Numbered from the stretch's first letter, positions 51,120 through 61,119 are shown. The stretch: 64,000 nt of DNA from Bacillus siamensis KCTC 13613 (GCF_000262045.1 NZ_AJVF01000021.1:1-64000); one strand, 5' to 3'. Notes: a model not told the origin generated them from the letters alone. Numbers and translations are program-made.

Positions 51120-52742
51120 TTACTCTCCCTGCTTTTGCGTAATGGTTCTAAACAGCTTTCTTACGAGTGACGGCTCTTTATATTCCTGCCGAAACACCAT
51201 GTCCTCCAGCCAATGGACATCGAATTGGCTTTCTTCTATATAATGCTCGATGTCTTGATGCCCCGGCGGATTATACAAGATGATATCAACGCCGAATTTA
51301 TTTAAAAACAAAAGAGCGGCTGCGTCCGAACGTGTGAGTTCGCCATTTTGTTCGGTATGATATAAAACGAGTTTCGGAACGGTTTGGGCGTAATCAAATG
51401 TCTGAATCAATTGCAGCAGCGAGGCGGGCAGGTTCGTCGCCTGGCGGAACAAATAGATAGCAGCATCCCTTGCCTGCTCCCCGGGCAAAGCCTTCAGTCC
51501 GGGGTTTCTGCACATGTCAGAAATCACATTGGCGATCGCGCTCTGCACACCTGAAGGCAGATGCTTGTACTGCCAGATGTTGCTCCTTTTCAGCCTGTCC
51601 GCGTCAATCGCTCCTTCTTCGTTCAAAACCTGACTGTAGTGATACTGGTAGTTGGCTTTCAGCTCTTCCGTAAACGGAAAACTGCGGATCATATGTGTCT
51701 CCTGATAGTCCGCGGCGGTATGGAGTCTGTTCCAATATTCCTTCGTATCTTTGGAAACCCCCATCACCTTCGCAAAAAGGTTCGGAACGGCCACCCGCTC
51801 CCTGTCCGCTTTAAATTGCGGCCGGATAAACGCCCGCTCCTTCGCAATGAGAAATAACTCATCATACGTCGTTTTTAAGGTTACGGACTGCGGGGTGTGC
51901 TCCCTGAACTGCCAAGGCTTATACATCATGGATTCCTCATGGTTCAGCACATGCTCAATTTCTTTCGTTGACCGGTAGGCCGTCGTGGACGTTCTGTCCG
52001 GCTTTTCTTTCGGAAAAGGCTGAAGGCCGCCTGTTGCGGGGAGCTTTATCACAAGACTGAGCTCCTCATCCGGATCAATCATGCTGAACGGATCTTCCGC
52101 TGACGGATGAAACAATAGGACATCACAGCCGATCAGCATAAGATAATAGAGAAAATAGAGCTGGCTTTTGGTAGCGTCTCCATACCACACCACCTTCGGC
52201 ATCTCACGCTCTATATCGGCTTGTTCGAGCCATGGATTCAGGTGGTTCAGCGAAAACTTTGACACATCTAAGAGCACACGCCGGAAATCGGGATGATTCA
52301 GCCCGTTTTCATGCCGGTCCGCAAAAGTTTCCAAAAGCGTCATAAACGCGGTTCTCAGCCGGCGGTGCATAAGCGGATCAGCATGTTTGGCAAGCAGCCT
52401 GCCCCCGTCGAGAAACGCGACAAATCTGGAAACAGAAAGGCCTTTTTCCTTTTGATTGACCGAATGAATGTGCTGCAGCGCCTGAAACGTTTCCGGCGCG
52501 ATGGTCTTATCCAGTGTCTCGCTCAACACATGAATGTTTTCATGAGAAGACAGCTCGAAAAGCTTATTGTAGTACTCCGTCTCATCATAAGGAGTGCCTA
52601 GAATCCGGACGGCTAGACGGGTAAACGCCAGCCCGTTTTCCCGCTCGTAACCGGGGCGTTCCGGAAGCGTCTGCATCAGAAACGTTTCCCAGTCATCGTT
52701 TTCCGGCTCGGCTTTTCGGATCACCAATTCTTCCTGCCTCAT
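51120..52742 (-). CDS. yceG: YceG, conserved protein of the TerD/TelA stress operon
   Basis: A 540-residue cytoplasmic protein that co-occurs with TelA and TerD proteins. No catalytic motif is recognised by eye; the distinctive block LYFLYYLMLIGCDVLLFHP near residue 194 and a similar one, FLNKFGVDIILYNPPGHQD near 487, look like an internal repeat of one domain. ATG 52742 follows AAAGGAGGAAG. It is separated from yceF by a weak terminator-like hairpin. Confidence 0.85.
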   Translation of the reverse strand: MRQEELVIRKAEPENDDWETFLMQTLPERPGYERENGLAFTRLAVRILGTPYDETEYYNKLFELSSHENIHVLSETLDKTIAPETFQALQHIHSVNQKEKGLSVSRFVAFLDGGRLLAKHADPLMHRRLRTAFMTLLETFADRHENGLNHPDFRRVLLDVSKFSLNHLNPWLEQADIEREMPKVVWYGDATKSQLYFLYYLMLIGCDVLLFHPSAEDPFSMIDPDEELSLVIKLPATGGLQPFPKEKPDRTSTTAYRSTKEIEHVLNHEESMMYKPWQFREHTPQSVTLKTTYDELFLIAKERAFIRPQFKADRERVAVPNLFAKVMGVSKDTKEYWNRLHTAADYQETHMIRSFPFTEELKANYQYHYSQVLNEEGAIDADRLKRSNIWQYKHLPSGVQSAIANVISDMCRNPGLKALPGEQARDAAIYLFRQATNLPASLLQLIQTFDYAQTVPKLVLYHTEQNGELTRSDAAALLFLNKFGVDIILYNPPGHQDIEHYIEESQFDVHWLEDMVFRQEYKEPSLVRKLFRTITQKQGE

Positions 52743-52777
52743 GATCTTCCTCCTTTCTCTTCATGATAATCGGTACA

Positions 52778-52812
52778 AAAAAGGAAGGAAATGAACTCTC
52801 CCTCCTTTTTTG
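52778..52812 (-). terminator. Weak hairpin between yceF and yceG
   Basis: AAAAAAGGA on one side pairs imperfectly with TCCTTTTTT on the other. It may lower transcription of yceGH relative to yceCDEF rather than stop it. Confidence 0.5.
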
Positions 52813-52815
52813 GTT

Positions 52816-53589
52816 TTATTCTTCTTTAGATGCAGCCGTCTGCTCCTGAACCTGCTTTTGTTTGTTGAAATAGTGGATGATAAACGTCACCACAAACGCA
52901 GCGATGATGATTCCGAAGAACACCACGTGCGGCATTTCATAATCAAAAGCGCTCGCCGCCATTTTCACGGCGATAATCCCGATCAGCACGAAAGCTGTGT
53001 TTTCAAGCTCAGGGATTTTATCAATTAAAACAAGGAATACTTTTGCGACTGTACGCATCATGAGAATACCGAGCATACCGCCGATCAAAAGCACCCACAC
53101 TTTTTCCGATACCGCAAACGCGGCCAAAATGCTGTCCACAGAGAAAGCAAGATCCATCAGTTCCACTGAAACGACAGTGGCCCAGAAAATCCCGAACGTA
53201 CGGACCATCCATGAATTTTTCTTCATGCCTTCCGTATCGTCATCACCTTCTCCGATCCAGAAATGCTTAATGACGAGCCAAGCCAGGTACAGCGCGCCAA
53301 GCACTTTGATCCACCAGAACTTAATGAGCAGCATTCCGATTCCGATAAAGATAAAACGGAAAATATATGCTCCGAACAATCCGTACGTTAATGCTTTCTT
53401 CCGCTGTTTTTCCGGCAGATGCCTTACCATAACCGCAAGCACTAACGCATTGTCGGCCGACAGCAGCCCTTCCAGCAGAACCAGAGAACCGATCAGCCCC
53501 CATGATACAGGGTCAGTCAGCACCTCACCCCACATTTTCCAATCAAAAAAGGAAGCGTAGGTCGACATAATATGATGTAGAAAATCCAA
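52816..53589 (-). CDS. yceF: TerC-family metal exporter (MeeF)
   Basis: A 257-residue, seven-segment TerC protein. In B. subtilis this family exports manganese at the Sec translocon to load secreted enzymes. Conserved acidic membrane residues are in LLEGLLSADNALVLAVM near residue 39 and VVSVELMDLAFSVDSILAAF near 138. It starts with TTG 53589 after AGGAGG. It belongs to the yceCDEFGH stress operon. Confidence 0.92.
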   Translation of the reverse strand: MDFLHHIMSTYASFFDWKMWGEVLTDPVSWGLIGSLVLLEGLLSADNALVLAVMVRHLPEKQRKKALTYGLFGAYIFRFIFIGIGMLLIKFWWIKVLGALYLAWLVIKHFWIGEGDDDTEGMKKNSWMVRTFGIFWATVVSVELMDLAFSVDSILAAFAVSEKVWVLLIGGMLGILMMRTVAKVFLVLIDKIPELENTAFVLIGIIAVKMAASAFDYEMPHVVFFGIIIAAFVVTFIIHYFNKQKQVQEQTAASKEE

Positions 53590-53627
53590 GTTTTTTCCTC
53601 CTATTTAGTAAAACGGTAATTTCCTGC

Positions 53628-54206
53628 TTACACCTGCAAGCCGTAATTCCGGCAAAGTGATGCCAGACCGCCGGAAAACCCGCTGCCGATGGCGTTAAAT
53701 TTCCACTCAGCCCCATGGCGGTAAAGCTCACAAACGACAACCGCCGTTTCAATCGAGAAGTCTTCCCCTAAATCGAAACGAAGCAGTTCATTCTGGCTGT
53801 TTTCATCGACGACGCGCACGAACGCGTTGGAAACTTGTCCGAAATTTTGGCCGCGCGCTTCCGCATCATGAATCGTGACGGTAATACCGATCTTTTCAAT
53901 ATTTGCGGGTATTTTTGAGAAGTCGACGATAATTTGTTCATCGTCTCCCTCGCCCTCGCCCGTCCGGTTGTCTCCCGTATGGATGACGCCGCCGCTCGGG
54001 TGTTCCAGGTTATTGTAGAAAACAAAATCAAGATCATTTACACAGTTGTCATGGGCATCGACCAGAAAAGCCGACGCGTCAAGGTCAAAGTCATGCCCTC
54101 CGGAGTACTTGTTCGTATCCCAGCCTAAGCCGATCACCGCTTTTGTAAGGCCGGGGTTCGTTTTTGTCAGATCAACACGCTGTCCTTTCGCCAATTGAAT
54201 AGCCAT
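53628..54206 (-). CDS. yceE: TerD-family stress protein YceE
   Basis: A 192-residue TerD domain protein, a calcium-binding fold. The calcium-site acidic clusters are seen in [11 protein letters not shown] near residue 37 and [10 protein letters not shown] near 83. It is a close paralogue of YceD (the block VSNAFVRVV and surroundings is nearly identical at DNA level). ATG 54206 begins the conserved MAIQLAKGQ; the frame extends upstream without resemblance. Confidence 0.92.
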   Translation of the reverse strand: MAIQLAKGQRVDLTKTNPGLTKAVIGLGWDTNKYSGGHDFDLDASAFLVDAHDNCVNDLDFVFYNNLEHPSGGVIHTGDNRTGEGEGDDEQIIVDFSKIPANIEKIGITVTIHDAEARGQNFGQVSNAFVRVVDENSQNELLRFDLGEDFSIETAVVVCELYRHGAEWKFNAIGSGFSGGLASLCRNYGLQV

Positions 54207-54238
54207 GTGCCGTCTCTCCCTTCTGTGTTTGATATGGT

Positions 54239-54820
54239 TCAGCCGATTTGCAGACCGTAATCTGTCGCAATACGGGCCAGTCCGCCTTGATAGCCTGATC
54301 CGATCGCGGAAAATTTCCATTCGCCGTTATGTCTGTAAAGCTCCCCTGCGATAATGGCTGTTTCAATTGAGAAATCTTCAGCCAGATCATAGCGAATCAG
54401 CTCTTCATTTGTTTCTTCATTGACAATGCGCACAAACGCGTTGGAAACTTGTCCGAAGTTTTGGCCGCGCGCTTCCGCTTCATGAATCGTGATGACGAAT
54501 GAAATTTTGTCAATAGCGGCAGGCACTGCGCTCAGGTTGACTCTTACGCTTTCATCATCGCCCTCGCCCTGGCCTGTCAGGTTGTCGCCTGAATGTGCGA
54601 CAGAGCCGTTTCCGCCTTCAAGCTGATTGTAGAAAATGAAATCATCGGGCGACGCGCATCTTCCTGCTTCATTTAATAGAAAGACGCTGGAATCTAAATC
54701 AAAATCATGTCCGCCGTCGTATTTGTTTGTATCCCAGCCAAGGCCGACAACGACTTTAGTAAGCCCCGGATTTGTTTTAGTCAAATCTACTTTTTGTCCT
54801 TTTGCCAATGAAATTGCCAT
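54239..54820 (-). CDS. yceD: TerD-family stress protein YceD
   Basis: A 193-residue TerD protein with acidic clusters [11 protein letters not shown] near residue 38 and [10 protein letters not shown] near 84. With YceC and YceE it forms three tandem copies. The start MAISLAKGQ follows GGAG. These proteins rise under envelope stress; their exact role is unknown. Confidence 0.93.
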   Translation of the reverse strand: MAISLAKGQKVDLTKTNPGLTKVVVGLGWDTNKYDGGHDFDLDSSVFLLNEAGRCASPDDFIFYNQLEGGNGSVAHSGDNLTGQGEGDDESVRVNLSAVPAAIDKISFVITIHEAEARGQNFGQVSNAFVRIVNEETNEELIRYDLAEDFSIETAIIAGELYRHNGEWKFSAIGSGYQGGLARIATDYGLQIG

Positions 54821-54844
54821 GTGTGCACTCTCCTTTTTTTTCGT

Positions 54845-55441
54845 TTAGGCGTATCGGTTAACGATATCGCCGATTTTCGTATCGTTTGTGCCTTCACCTA
54901 CCGCGGCGAATTTCCACTCGCCGTCCTCGCGGTAGATTTCAGCCGCGATCAGGCTCGTTCTGCCTGAATAGTTATCTCTTAAATTGTAAGTCACCAATTC
55001 TTCGCGGTTAGCCTGATCAACGACGCGGATGAACGCGTTTTGAATCATGCCGAAGTCCTGTTTTCGTCTGACGCAGTCGTAAATATTGACGACAAACACA
55101 AGCTTATTAATCTGAGCGGGCACTTTCGCCAAATCGATGAGAATTTGTTCATCATCGCCGTCGCCTTCTCCCGTCAGGTTGTCACCCGTGTGTACGACAC
55201 CGCCGCATCGGCTTTTCAGATTGCCGAAATAGACGACATTTTTACTGTCTGTCATTTTATCATTTTCAAGCATCAGTACGGAAGCGTCACAGTCGATATT
55301 GGCACCGCCTCCGCCGAACAGTTTTCCGAAAAAGCCTCCGGATGATACAGGGTCCCAGCCGAGTCCGACCAGCAGTTTTGACAGGCCGGCTTTTCCTTTT
55401 GTTAAATCAATCCGCTGGCCTTTTTGTAAAGAGATCGCCAT
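54845..55441 (-). CDS. yceC: TerD-family stress protein YceC
   Basis: A 198-residue TerD protein and the most divergent of the three: a Gly-rich insertion (GGFFGKLFGGGGAN near residue 36) precedes the first acidic cluster, and the second is GEGDGDDEQI. ATG 55441 follows AGGAGTG; GTG 55450 is too close to the site. First gene of the operon, with an extracytoplasmic-function sigma promoter upstream. Confidence 0.92.
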   Translation of the reverse strand: MAISLQKGQRIDLTKGKAGLSKLLVGLGWDPVSSGGFFGKLFGGGGANIDCDASVLMLENDKMTDSKNVVYFGNLKSRCGGVVHTGDNLTGEGDGDDEQILIDLAKVPAQINKLVFVVNIYDCVRRKQDFGMIQNAFIRVVDQANREELVTYNLRDNYSGRTSLIAAEIYREDGEWKFAAVGEGTNDTKIGDIVNRYA

Positions 55442-55538
55442 ATGATTCACTCCTATTCTGTAAGGGTGCCGCTAAGCACGCCGCAAGTGCGCATTTTCAC
55501 AAAATGTCGGGACATGAATCCCGGTATTTATTAAGATA

Positions 55539-55565
55539 TACGTCTTTTATTATATCAAAGTTTCA
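55539..55565 (-). promoter_or_regulatory. ECF sigma promoter of yceC
   Basis: The minus strand has TGAAAC (55560-55565) and CGTA (55539-55542) with 17 bp between, close to the SigW/SigM/SigX pattern (usual spacer 16). In B. subtilis the yceC operon is driven by these sigma factors and SigB. Confidence 0.7.
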
Positions 55566-55716
55566 TAAAACATAAGAATTTTTGACGAAAATCGGCGAAA
55601 AATCACTTCCTATATTCTCCTTCGTTCCGGAGAGAATAGAAAAAACAAAGAAATTGACGGGGACTGAACATTTTTCCTATCCTTGTATCAAAACATGTCA
55701 GGAAAGGGGCAGACGA

Positions 55717-56712
55717 GTGATTGATTTAAGCATACTTGATCAGGCGCCAGTATCAAAAGGAAAAGGGCCGCACGAGACGCTCCGCCATTCCGCGGAGCTC
55801 GCCCGCCTCAGCGAAGGATGGGGCTATAAGCGGTACTGGTTTGCCGAGCATCACGGCACAAGAGGGCTCGCAAGCGTTTCGCCGGAAATTATGATCGCTC
55901 ATACCGCCGCAGCCACAACGACTATCCGGGTCGGCTCAGGCGGCGTTCTGCTGCCGCAGTACAGCCCCTATAAAGTCGCGGAAACATTCCGCCAGCTTGA
56001 GGCGCTCCATCCGAACCGGATTGATCTTGGGGTCGGACGCTCACCGGGCGGCACGACGAAAATCCGGCTCGCCCTCACAGACGGGGTAAAGAAAAGCATG
56101 ACCGAGTTCAACAGGCAGCTTCAGGATCTGTCATCCTTTTTGACAGATTCCGTCCCCTCGGACCATGCTTATGCCGGAATAAAAACAGCGCCTTTGATTG
56201 AAACAGCCCCGCAGCTTTGGGTGCTCGGCCTCGGGGAAAACAGCGCCAGGCGCACCGCTCTTCAGGGTGCGGGCTATGTCTTCGGCCATTTCATTAATCC
56301 GGAACGCGGGGAAAAAGCTTTTCAGATCTATCGGGACCATTTCCGGGCCTCCGCCCATTTCTCCGCTCCCGCCTCGCTCTGTGCCATTTTCGTCATATGC
56401 GCGGCTACGGATGAGAAAGCGGAAGAACTCGCGTTAAGCCAGGATTTATGGCTGCTTCGTGTCGGGAAAGGTGCCGACAGCCGCGTGCCGAGTGTGGAAG
56501 AAGCAAAGGCTTACCCGTATTCGCCGGAGGACCGTAAGCAGATTGAAGAAAACAGGAAGCGGATGGTGATCGGCTCTCCTGCCGCAGTCAAACGCCGTCT
56601 GCTTGAACTTTCCGAACGTTATCAGACAAAAGAGATGATGGTGCTGTGCAACGTCTTTGATTTCGAAGCCAAAAAAGAGTCATATGAACGTCTCGCTGAT
56701 TTATTTCTGTAA
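55717..56712 (+). CDS. yceB: Luciferase-like (flavin) monooxygenase YceB
   Basis: A 331-residue bacterial luciferase-fold TIM barrel that probably uses FMNH2 and oxygen on an unknown substrate. Family marks: SILDQAPVSKG at the N terminus, YWFAEHHG near residue 50, RVGSGGVLLPQYSPYKVAE near 75 and DLGVGRSPGG near 105. The start is GTG 55717, after AGGAAAGGGG; an earlier in-frame ATG (55582) adds 45 residues with no resemblance. Confidence 0.87.
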   Translation: MIDLSILDQAPVSKGKGPHETLRHSAELARLSEGWGYKRYWFAEHHGTRGLASVSPEIMIAHTAAATTTIRVGSGGVLLPQYSPYKVAETFRQLEALHPNRIDLGVGRSPGGTTKIRLALTDGVKKSMTEFNRQLQDLSSFLTDSVPSDHAYAGIKTAPLIETAPQLWVLGLGENSARRTALQGAGYVFGHFINPERGEKAFQIYRDHFRASAHFSAPASLCAIFVICAATDEKAEELALSQDLWLLRVGKGADSRVPSVEEAKAYPYSPEDRKQIEENRKRMVIGSPAAVKRRLLELSERYQTKEMMVLCNVFDFEAKKESYERLADLFL

Positions 56713-56772
56713 AAAAAGCCGTCAAACGGAGCAGCAGATGAGCCTGCTGCACCGCTTAACGGCGGTTTTTTC
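56712..56772. terminator. Branched terminator between yceB and znuB
   Basis: Outer arms AAAAAAGCCGT and ACGGCGGTTTTTT enclose an inner 7-bp stem (GCAGCAG 56731-56737 with CTGCTGC 56744-56750). It lies between the convergent stops and can act in both directions. Confidence 0.75.
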
Positions 56773-57595
56773 GTTCTTTTCCTTTTTTAAACGCATTCCA
56801 AATCCCCTGCAGCGTAAAGCCGAGCAGAAGCAGAATGATTAACAGTAAAGTGATTGACGGCCCCGGAGGCGTTCCGAGCTGGTATGAAGACGTCAGCCCC
56901 GTGAATACACTGAACAAAGAAATGGCAATGGCTGCCGTAAACACCCATTTAAATCCTTTGGCGATACGGATCGCAAAAGCCGCGGGCAATACGAGGAGCG
57001 CGGAAACAAGCAGCACGCCGATAATCGGAATAATGACCGAAATCGCAAGCCCCGTCACGATGCTGAAAGACATTGACAGAAGATTGGTGTTAATGCCGGA
57101 TGTCTTCGCCGTCGCTTCATCAAAGGTAAGCAGATAGAGCGGCCTGTTTAAAATAATGAAATAAAGCAGGATCAGCAGGGTAATTCCGCCGATAATATAG
57201 ACTTGCTGCTGGCTGACCGTCACAAGCGATCCAAATAAATATTGATCGATGCTCATCGACGCGCCGCCTTTTGACAGGCTGATCAGAAACATCGCAAACG
57301 ACAGCCCGGCCGCCATTAAGATTGCGATGGATACCTCAGAATATGTACGATATGCCCGCCGCATATATTCGATGCCGATGGCCCCGATCGTGACGACAAC
57401 GATGCTCGCCGCCGTAATATTGGTACTGAGAAAAAAACCGATGGCGACGCCCGACAATGAAATATGAGACAGCGTATCCGCCATCAGCGCCTGTCTTCTC
57501 AGCACGAGATATACGCCTAATATCGGCGCCATAATTCCGATCATGCTTCCCGCTAGAAAAGCTCGTCGCATGAATTCCAAGTCAAACATTTCCAT
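56756..57595 (-). CDS. znuB: Zinc ABC transporter permease ZnuB
   Basis: The 279-residue membrane subunit of the zinc importer, an ABC-3 family permease with about eight segments. [15 protein letters not shown] near residue 40 and the region around 185-215 ([21 protein letters not shown]) are typical. The start ATG 57595 lies 43 bases inside the end of znuC, so the two are tightly coupled; ATG 57589 is an alternative. Confidence 0.93.
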   Translation of the reverse strand: MEMFDLEFMRRAFLAGSMIGIMAPILGVYLVLRRQALMADTLSHISLSGVAIGFFLSTNITAASIVVVTIGAIGIEYMRRAYRTYSEVSIAILMAAGLSFAMFLISLSKGGASMSIDQYLFGSLVTVSQQQVYIIGGITLLILLYFIILNRPLYLLTFDEATAKTSGINTNLLSMSFSIVTGLAISVIIPIIGVLLVSALLVLPAAFAIRIAKGFKWVFTAAIAISLFSVFTGLTSSYQLGTPPGPSITLLLIILLLLGFTLQGIWNAFKKGKERKNRR

Positions 57596-58248
57596 CCGCC
57601 TTTTTCCCCCCTCTCAAGCCGTATGACTTTATCCAAATACTGCTGTACTTCGTTTTGTTCGTGTGTCACCATGACGACGGTGCGGTTGTGATTTTTCACC
57701 TGATGGTGCATAAATTCGTAGAACCCCTGTCTGCTTTCATAATCAACCGCTGTTGTCGGCTCATCAAGCATCAGCAGATCCGGATTGCTCGCAAGCATTC
57801 TCGCAATGCAGATTTTCTGCTTCTGTCCGCCGGATAAGTCGCCGATTTTCCGATTGCGGAAATCCCACATCTCCACCATCTTCAGCGCGTTTTCCACTTC
57901 GTGGTGATCCGTTTCGTTCAATCGTTTAAACCATTTCCCCTTCGTATAACGGCCGGATTGCACAAGCTCAAGGACCGTGCTCGGGAACCCCGCGTTAAAT
58001 GAAGAAATCTGCTGCGGAACATAGCCGATTGTCAGGCGTTTTCCGGCTGCGTTTTTTTTACTGATCTCGGCCGTTCCTTCCCAAGGTCTGAGCATGCCGA
58101 GCATGACTTTCATGAGCGTCGATTTTGACGCGCCGTTCGGCCCTGTAATGCCGACGAATTCGCCGCTTTTGATTTCCAGCGACACGCCGTCAAGCACCGG
58201 TGTATGCGAATAACCAAAAACGATATCTTTTAATGTAACGAGATTCAT
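57553..58248 (-). CDS. znuC: Zinc ABC transporter ATPase ZnuC
   Basis: The 231-residue ATPase of the zinc importer. Walker [10 protein letters not shown] near residue 36 has Ala-Ser before Lys, where GPNGAGKST is usual in this family. Signature [15 protein letters not shown] near 137, Walker [13 protein letters not shown] near 158, switch His VMVTHEQNE near 192. ATG 58248 follows GGAAGGAAGG. The C terminus carries WKCLTWNSC. Confidence 0.93.
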   Translation of the reverse strand: MNLVTLKDIVFGYSHTPVLDGVSLEIKSGEFVGITGPNGASKSTLMKVMLGMLRPWEGTAEISKKNAAGKRLTIGYVPQQISSFNAGFPSTVLELVQSGRYTKGKWFKRLNETDHHEVENALKMVEMWDFRNRKIGDLSGGQKQKICIARMLASNPDLLMLDEPTTAVDYESRQGFYEFMHHQVKNHNRTVVMVTHEQNEVQQYLDKVIRLERGEKGGWKCLTWNSCDELF

Positions 58249-58302
58249 GCTGACCTTCCTTTCCCGCATAGAAATAGTGTGCACCCTGCGGCGCACACTA
58301 TG

Positions 58303-59256
58303 TTATTTAACCAATAGCGAATCTTTCAGTGCATCGAGGTTTCTCTCCATAATGTCGATATATCCGATGCCTTTATCCCGTTCTTTTTGGCTTAAACCTT
58401 CCAGTGTATTGAGCACTTCCGTTTTCGCGCCGATTTCACCGGCAAGTGTATCTGCAACTTTAGGCGATGCGACTTCTTCAAAGTAGATGATCTTCACATC
58501 ATGCTGTTTGGCAAACGTTTTGAGATCTGCCAGTTTGGCCGCACTCGGCTCTTCTTCAGGAGAAAGGCCTGCAATCGCGACCTGTTTCAAGCCGTACTCT
58601 TTAGCGAGATAGCTGAACGCCGCATGCTGTGTGATCAATTCTTTTTTCGCCGCTTTATTTAATGTTGTACGGTATAGTTTATCAAGATCCTTCAGTTTTG
58701 CAATATATTCTTTACTATTTTTCTCATAGTATGCCTTATTCTTCGGGTCCTGTTTTACGATCTGCTCCGTAATGGTTTTGACCTCTTTTTGCGCAAGAAC
58801 CGGGCTCAGCCAGACGTGAGGGTCCATGCTGCGGTCATGACCGCCGTGTTCATGCTCTTCTTCCTCTTCATCCGAGCCTTTGAGCAGGTCAATTCCTTTT
58901 GACGCCTTTACAAACTTCGCATGATTAGAACTCATGCTTTTTTCCGCTGACGGAACCCATGTCTCCATATATTCGCTGTTGTATACGAAAAGATCGGCGT
59001 TTTGAATGCCGGCGATATCCTTCGGCGTCGGCTCCCAATCATGGGGTTCGACCGAAGACGGGATGAGAATGTCTACATCGCCTTTGTCTTTTACAATTTG
59101 TTTTGTGAATTCGTACATAGGATAAAAGGTCGTCACGACGTGCAGTTTGCCGTTTTTCGAAGAACCTGACGAACCTTTTGAAGATGAATTGCCGCAGCCC
59201 GCCGCGATTAAAAAGCATGCCGCAATGACGATGATTCCGCTCCATTTTTTAAACAA
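58303..59256 (-). CDS. znuA: Zinc-binding lipoprotein ZnuA (AdcA type)
   Basis: A 317-residue cluster A-I solute-binding lipoprotein that captures zinc outside the membrane. Lipobox AAGC with Cys near residue 21; His ligands in SVEPHDWEP near 70, MDPHVWLSP near 145 and ITQHAAFSY near 210; Asp/Glu region near 275. An acidic His-rich loop (EEEEEHEHGGHD near 130) is typical of zinc rather than manganese proteins. First gene of znuA-znuC-znuB, under a Zur box. Confidence 0.95.
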   Translation of the reverse strand: MFKKWSGIIVIAACFLIAAGCGNSSSKGSSGSSKNGKLHVVTTFYPMYEFTKQIVKDKGDVDILIPSSVEPHDWEPTPKDIAGIQNADLFVYNSEYMETWVPSAEKSMSSNHAKFVKASKGIDLLKGSDEEEEEHEHGGHDRSMDPHVWLSPVLAQKEVKTITEQIVKQDPKNKAYYEKNSKEYIAKLKDLDKLYRTTLNKAAKKELITQHAAFSYLAKEYGLKQVAIAGLSPEEEPSAAKLADLKTFAKQHDVKIIYFEEVASPKVADTLAGEIGAKTEVLNTLEGLSQKERDKGIGYIDIMERNLDALKDSLLVK

Positions 59257-59290
59257 GCCGTTTCCCCCTGTTCTGCAAATCAGAATGATG

Positions 59291-59306
59291 ACGATTTCCG
59301 AATCGT
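59291..59306. promoter_or_regulatory. Small dyad in the znuA leader
   Basis: ACGATTTCCGAATCGT has 6-bp arms around TCCG, between the Zur box and the znuA start. It shares the ACGATT half with Zur sites but has the wrong geometry for a full box. Function unknown. Confidence 0.3.
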
Positions 59307-59339
59307 ACTTTCTCGCTCATTTGTTACCTTTACCATAAT

Positions 59340-59360
59340 AAAACGAAGTAATTACGTTTT
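59340..59360 (-). promoter_or_regulatory. Zur box of znuACB
   Basis: Halves AAAACGAAGT and ATTACGTTTT around a central A, near-palindromic and close to the consensus AAATCGTAAT-N-ATTACGATTT, 84 bp upstream of znuA. Confidence 0.82.
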
Positions 59361-59401
59361 GCAAGATATTTTTTCTAAATTGATATTCGATTTACCTATA
59401 A

Positions 59402-59429
59402 AGCCCCCGTCAGGTAAGGACAGGGGGGT
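59402..59429 (-). terminator. ycdG terminator
   Basis: A GC-rich stem (CCCCCGTC on the plus strand with GACAGGGGG, one mismatch), just after the ycdG stop. The trailing T-run is short (CTTTAT). Confidence 0.65.
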
Positions 59430-59436
59430 CTAACTC

Positions 59437-61119
59437 TTAGCAGGCCAGCAGATAGACTCTTGTTTCATAAGGGCGGAATGTGATGCGGGATTCCGCGCCG
59501 CCGCCATTTTCATAGTTGCTGAGAAGAAGCTCGGCGCTTTCAGGTTTGGAGCCATCCGGCCAATAAAAAACGGCTTCTTCTTTCGATACGTTGCTGATGG
59601 AGATGAGTTTTTGTCCGTTTGCCTGTCTTTCATACACAAACAGCTGCGGGTCATCAGGAAGCAGCAGCGTGTAGCTGCCTTTTATGACATCAGCATACTG
59701 TTTTCGCAGGCGGATCAGTTTTTTGTAAAAGTTCAATACAGAATCGGGATCATCCTGAGCCTCGGCTGCATTGACGGTTTTGTAATTGGGATTGACCTTC
59801 AGCCACGGTTCTCCCTTTGTAAACCCGGCATTCTTGCTGCCGTCCCACTGCATCGGTGTACGGGCATGGTCACGGCTTTTCGCCATAATGGACGCCATGA
59901 CTTCTTCTCTGTCACAGCCCTTTTCAAATACCCTTTTGTGATACATATTGACGGTCTGAATATCCTGATAGTCCTCAATCCTGTCAAACGGGGCGTTTGT
60001 CATGCCGAGTTCTTCTCCCTGATAAATGTATGGCGTGCCTTTCATGAAATAAAGCAGGGCGGCAAGCATTTTGGCTGATGCCTTTCGGTATTTGCCTTCG
60101 TCTCCGAAGCGGGATACGATCCGGGGCTGGTCATGATTGCACCAATACAGCGTATTCCAGCCCTGATGTTCAAGTGTTTTCTGCCAGTCTGTAAGCACTT
60201 TCTTCAAATCGGCCAGCTCAAGCGGCTTTACATCCCAATGCTCTTGGCCCGGCTTCTGGTCAAGCTCCATATGCTGAAAATGAAAAATCATATTCAGCTC
60301 ATGCTCATCGGTTCCCGTATAAACGAGCCCCTCCTCAGGCGTCACTGATCCGGCCTCGCCGACCGACATCACGTCATATTTGGAAAATACCTCTTTCGTC
60401 ATTTCTTTTAAATAATCATGTATCCGTGCTCCGTTTGGCCGGAAAGGCTTCGGATCGGCCCGGCGAGCGATATAATCTTCATACGGCGGCAAGTATTCTT
60501 TTTTGGACAGAAAATGGAGCTGGTCTATACGCAAGCCGTCCACGCCTTTATCGAGCCAGAATCTCATCATCTCGTACACGGATTGCCGCATTTCGGGATT
60601 TTCCCAATTCAGATCGGCTTGTTTGACGGCGTTCATATGCAGATAATATTCGCCCGTATGTTCTTCGTACTGCCAGACGGATTGTCCGTAAGCCGACACC
60701 CAATCGGTCGGCGGGCCGTCCGCGGTGCCCGGCCGCCAAATATAATAATCGCGGTATTTGCTGTCGGGATTCATTTCCGCCTCTTTGAACCAAGGATGCT
60801 CTGTGGATGTATGATTTAAGACGAAGTCCATCACAAGCTTTAATCCTCGGCTGCGGCATTCCGCAAGCAGATCGTGAAAATCCTCCATCGTTCCGTATGA
60901 TTCCATAATCGCTTGGTGATCTGTCACATCGTAGCCGTTGTCAACGTTTGGCGACGGGTAAATCGGGCAGATCCATATCACATCGGCGCCAAGCTCTTTT
61001 ATATAATCGAGACGCGCGATAATTCCCCGCAAGTCACCTATGCCGTCACCATTCGTGTCTTGAAAGCTCCGCGGGTAGATTTGGTAGACAACGGCGTCTT
61101 TCCACCAGTCATTCGGCAT
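59437..61119 (-). CDS. ycdG: GH13 alpha-glucosidase / oligo-1,6-glucosidase YcdG
   Basis: A cytoplasmic 560-residue GH13 subfamily 31 enzyme that cleaves short alpha-glucosides such as isomaltose or maltose. Barrel motifs: DFVLNHTS near residue 98, nucleophile Asp in GLRIDQLH near 199, acid Glu in MSVGEAG near 256, WCNHDQPR near 325. VDGLRIDQ typifies the oligo-1,6-glucosidase group. ATG 61119 follows AAAGGAG. A single gene, facing away from the AT-rich cluster. Confidence 0.92.
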   Translation of the reverse strand: MPNDWWKDAVVYQIYPRSFQDTNGDGIGDLRGIIARLDYIKELGADVIWICPIYPSPNVDNGYDVTDHQAIMESYGTMEDFHDLLAECRSRGLKLVMDFVLNHTSTEHPWFKEAEMNPDSKYRDYYIWRPGTADGPPTDWVSAYGQSVWQYEEHTGEYYLHMNAVKQADLNWENPEMRQSVYEMMRFWLDKGVDGLRIDQLHFLSKKEYLPPYEDYIARRADPKPFRPNGARIHDYLKEMTKEVFSKYDVMSVGEAGSVTPEEGLVYTGTDEHELNMIFHFQHMELDQKPGQEHWDVKPLELADLKKVLTDWQKTLEHQGWNTLYWCNHDQPRIVSRFGDEGKYRKASAKMLAALLYFMKGTPYIYQGEELGMTNAPFDRIEDYQDIQTVNMYHKRVFEKGCDREEVMASIMAKSRDHARTPMQWDGSKNAGFTKGEPWLKVNPNYKTVNAAEAQDDPDSVLNFYKKLIRLRKQYADVIKGSYTLLLPDDPQLFVYERQANGQKLISISNVSKEEAVFYWPDGSKPESAELLLSNYENGGGAESRITFRPYETRVYLLAC

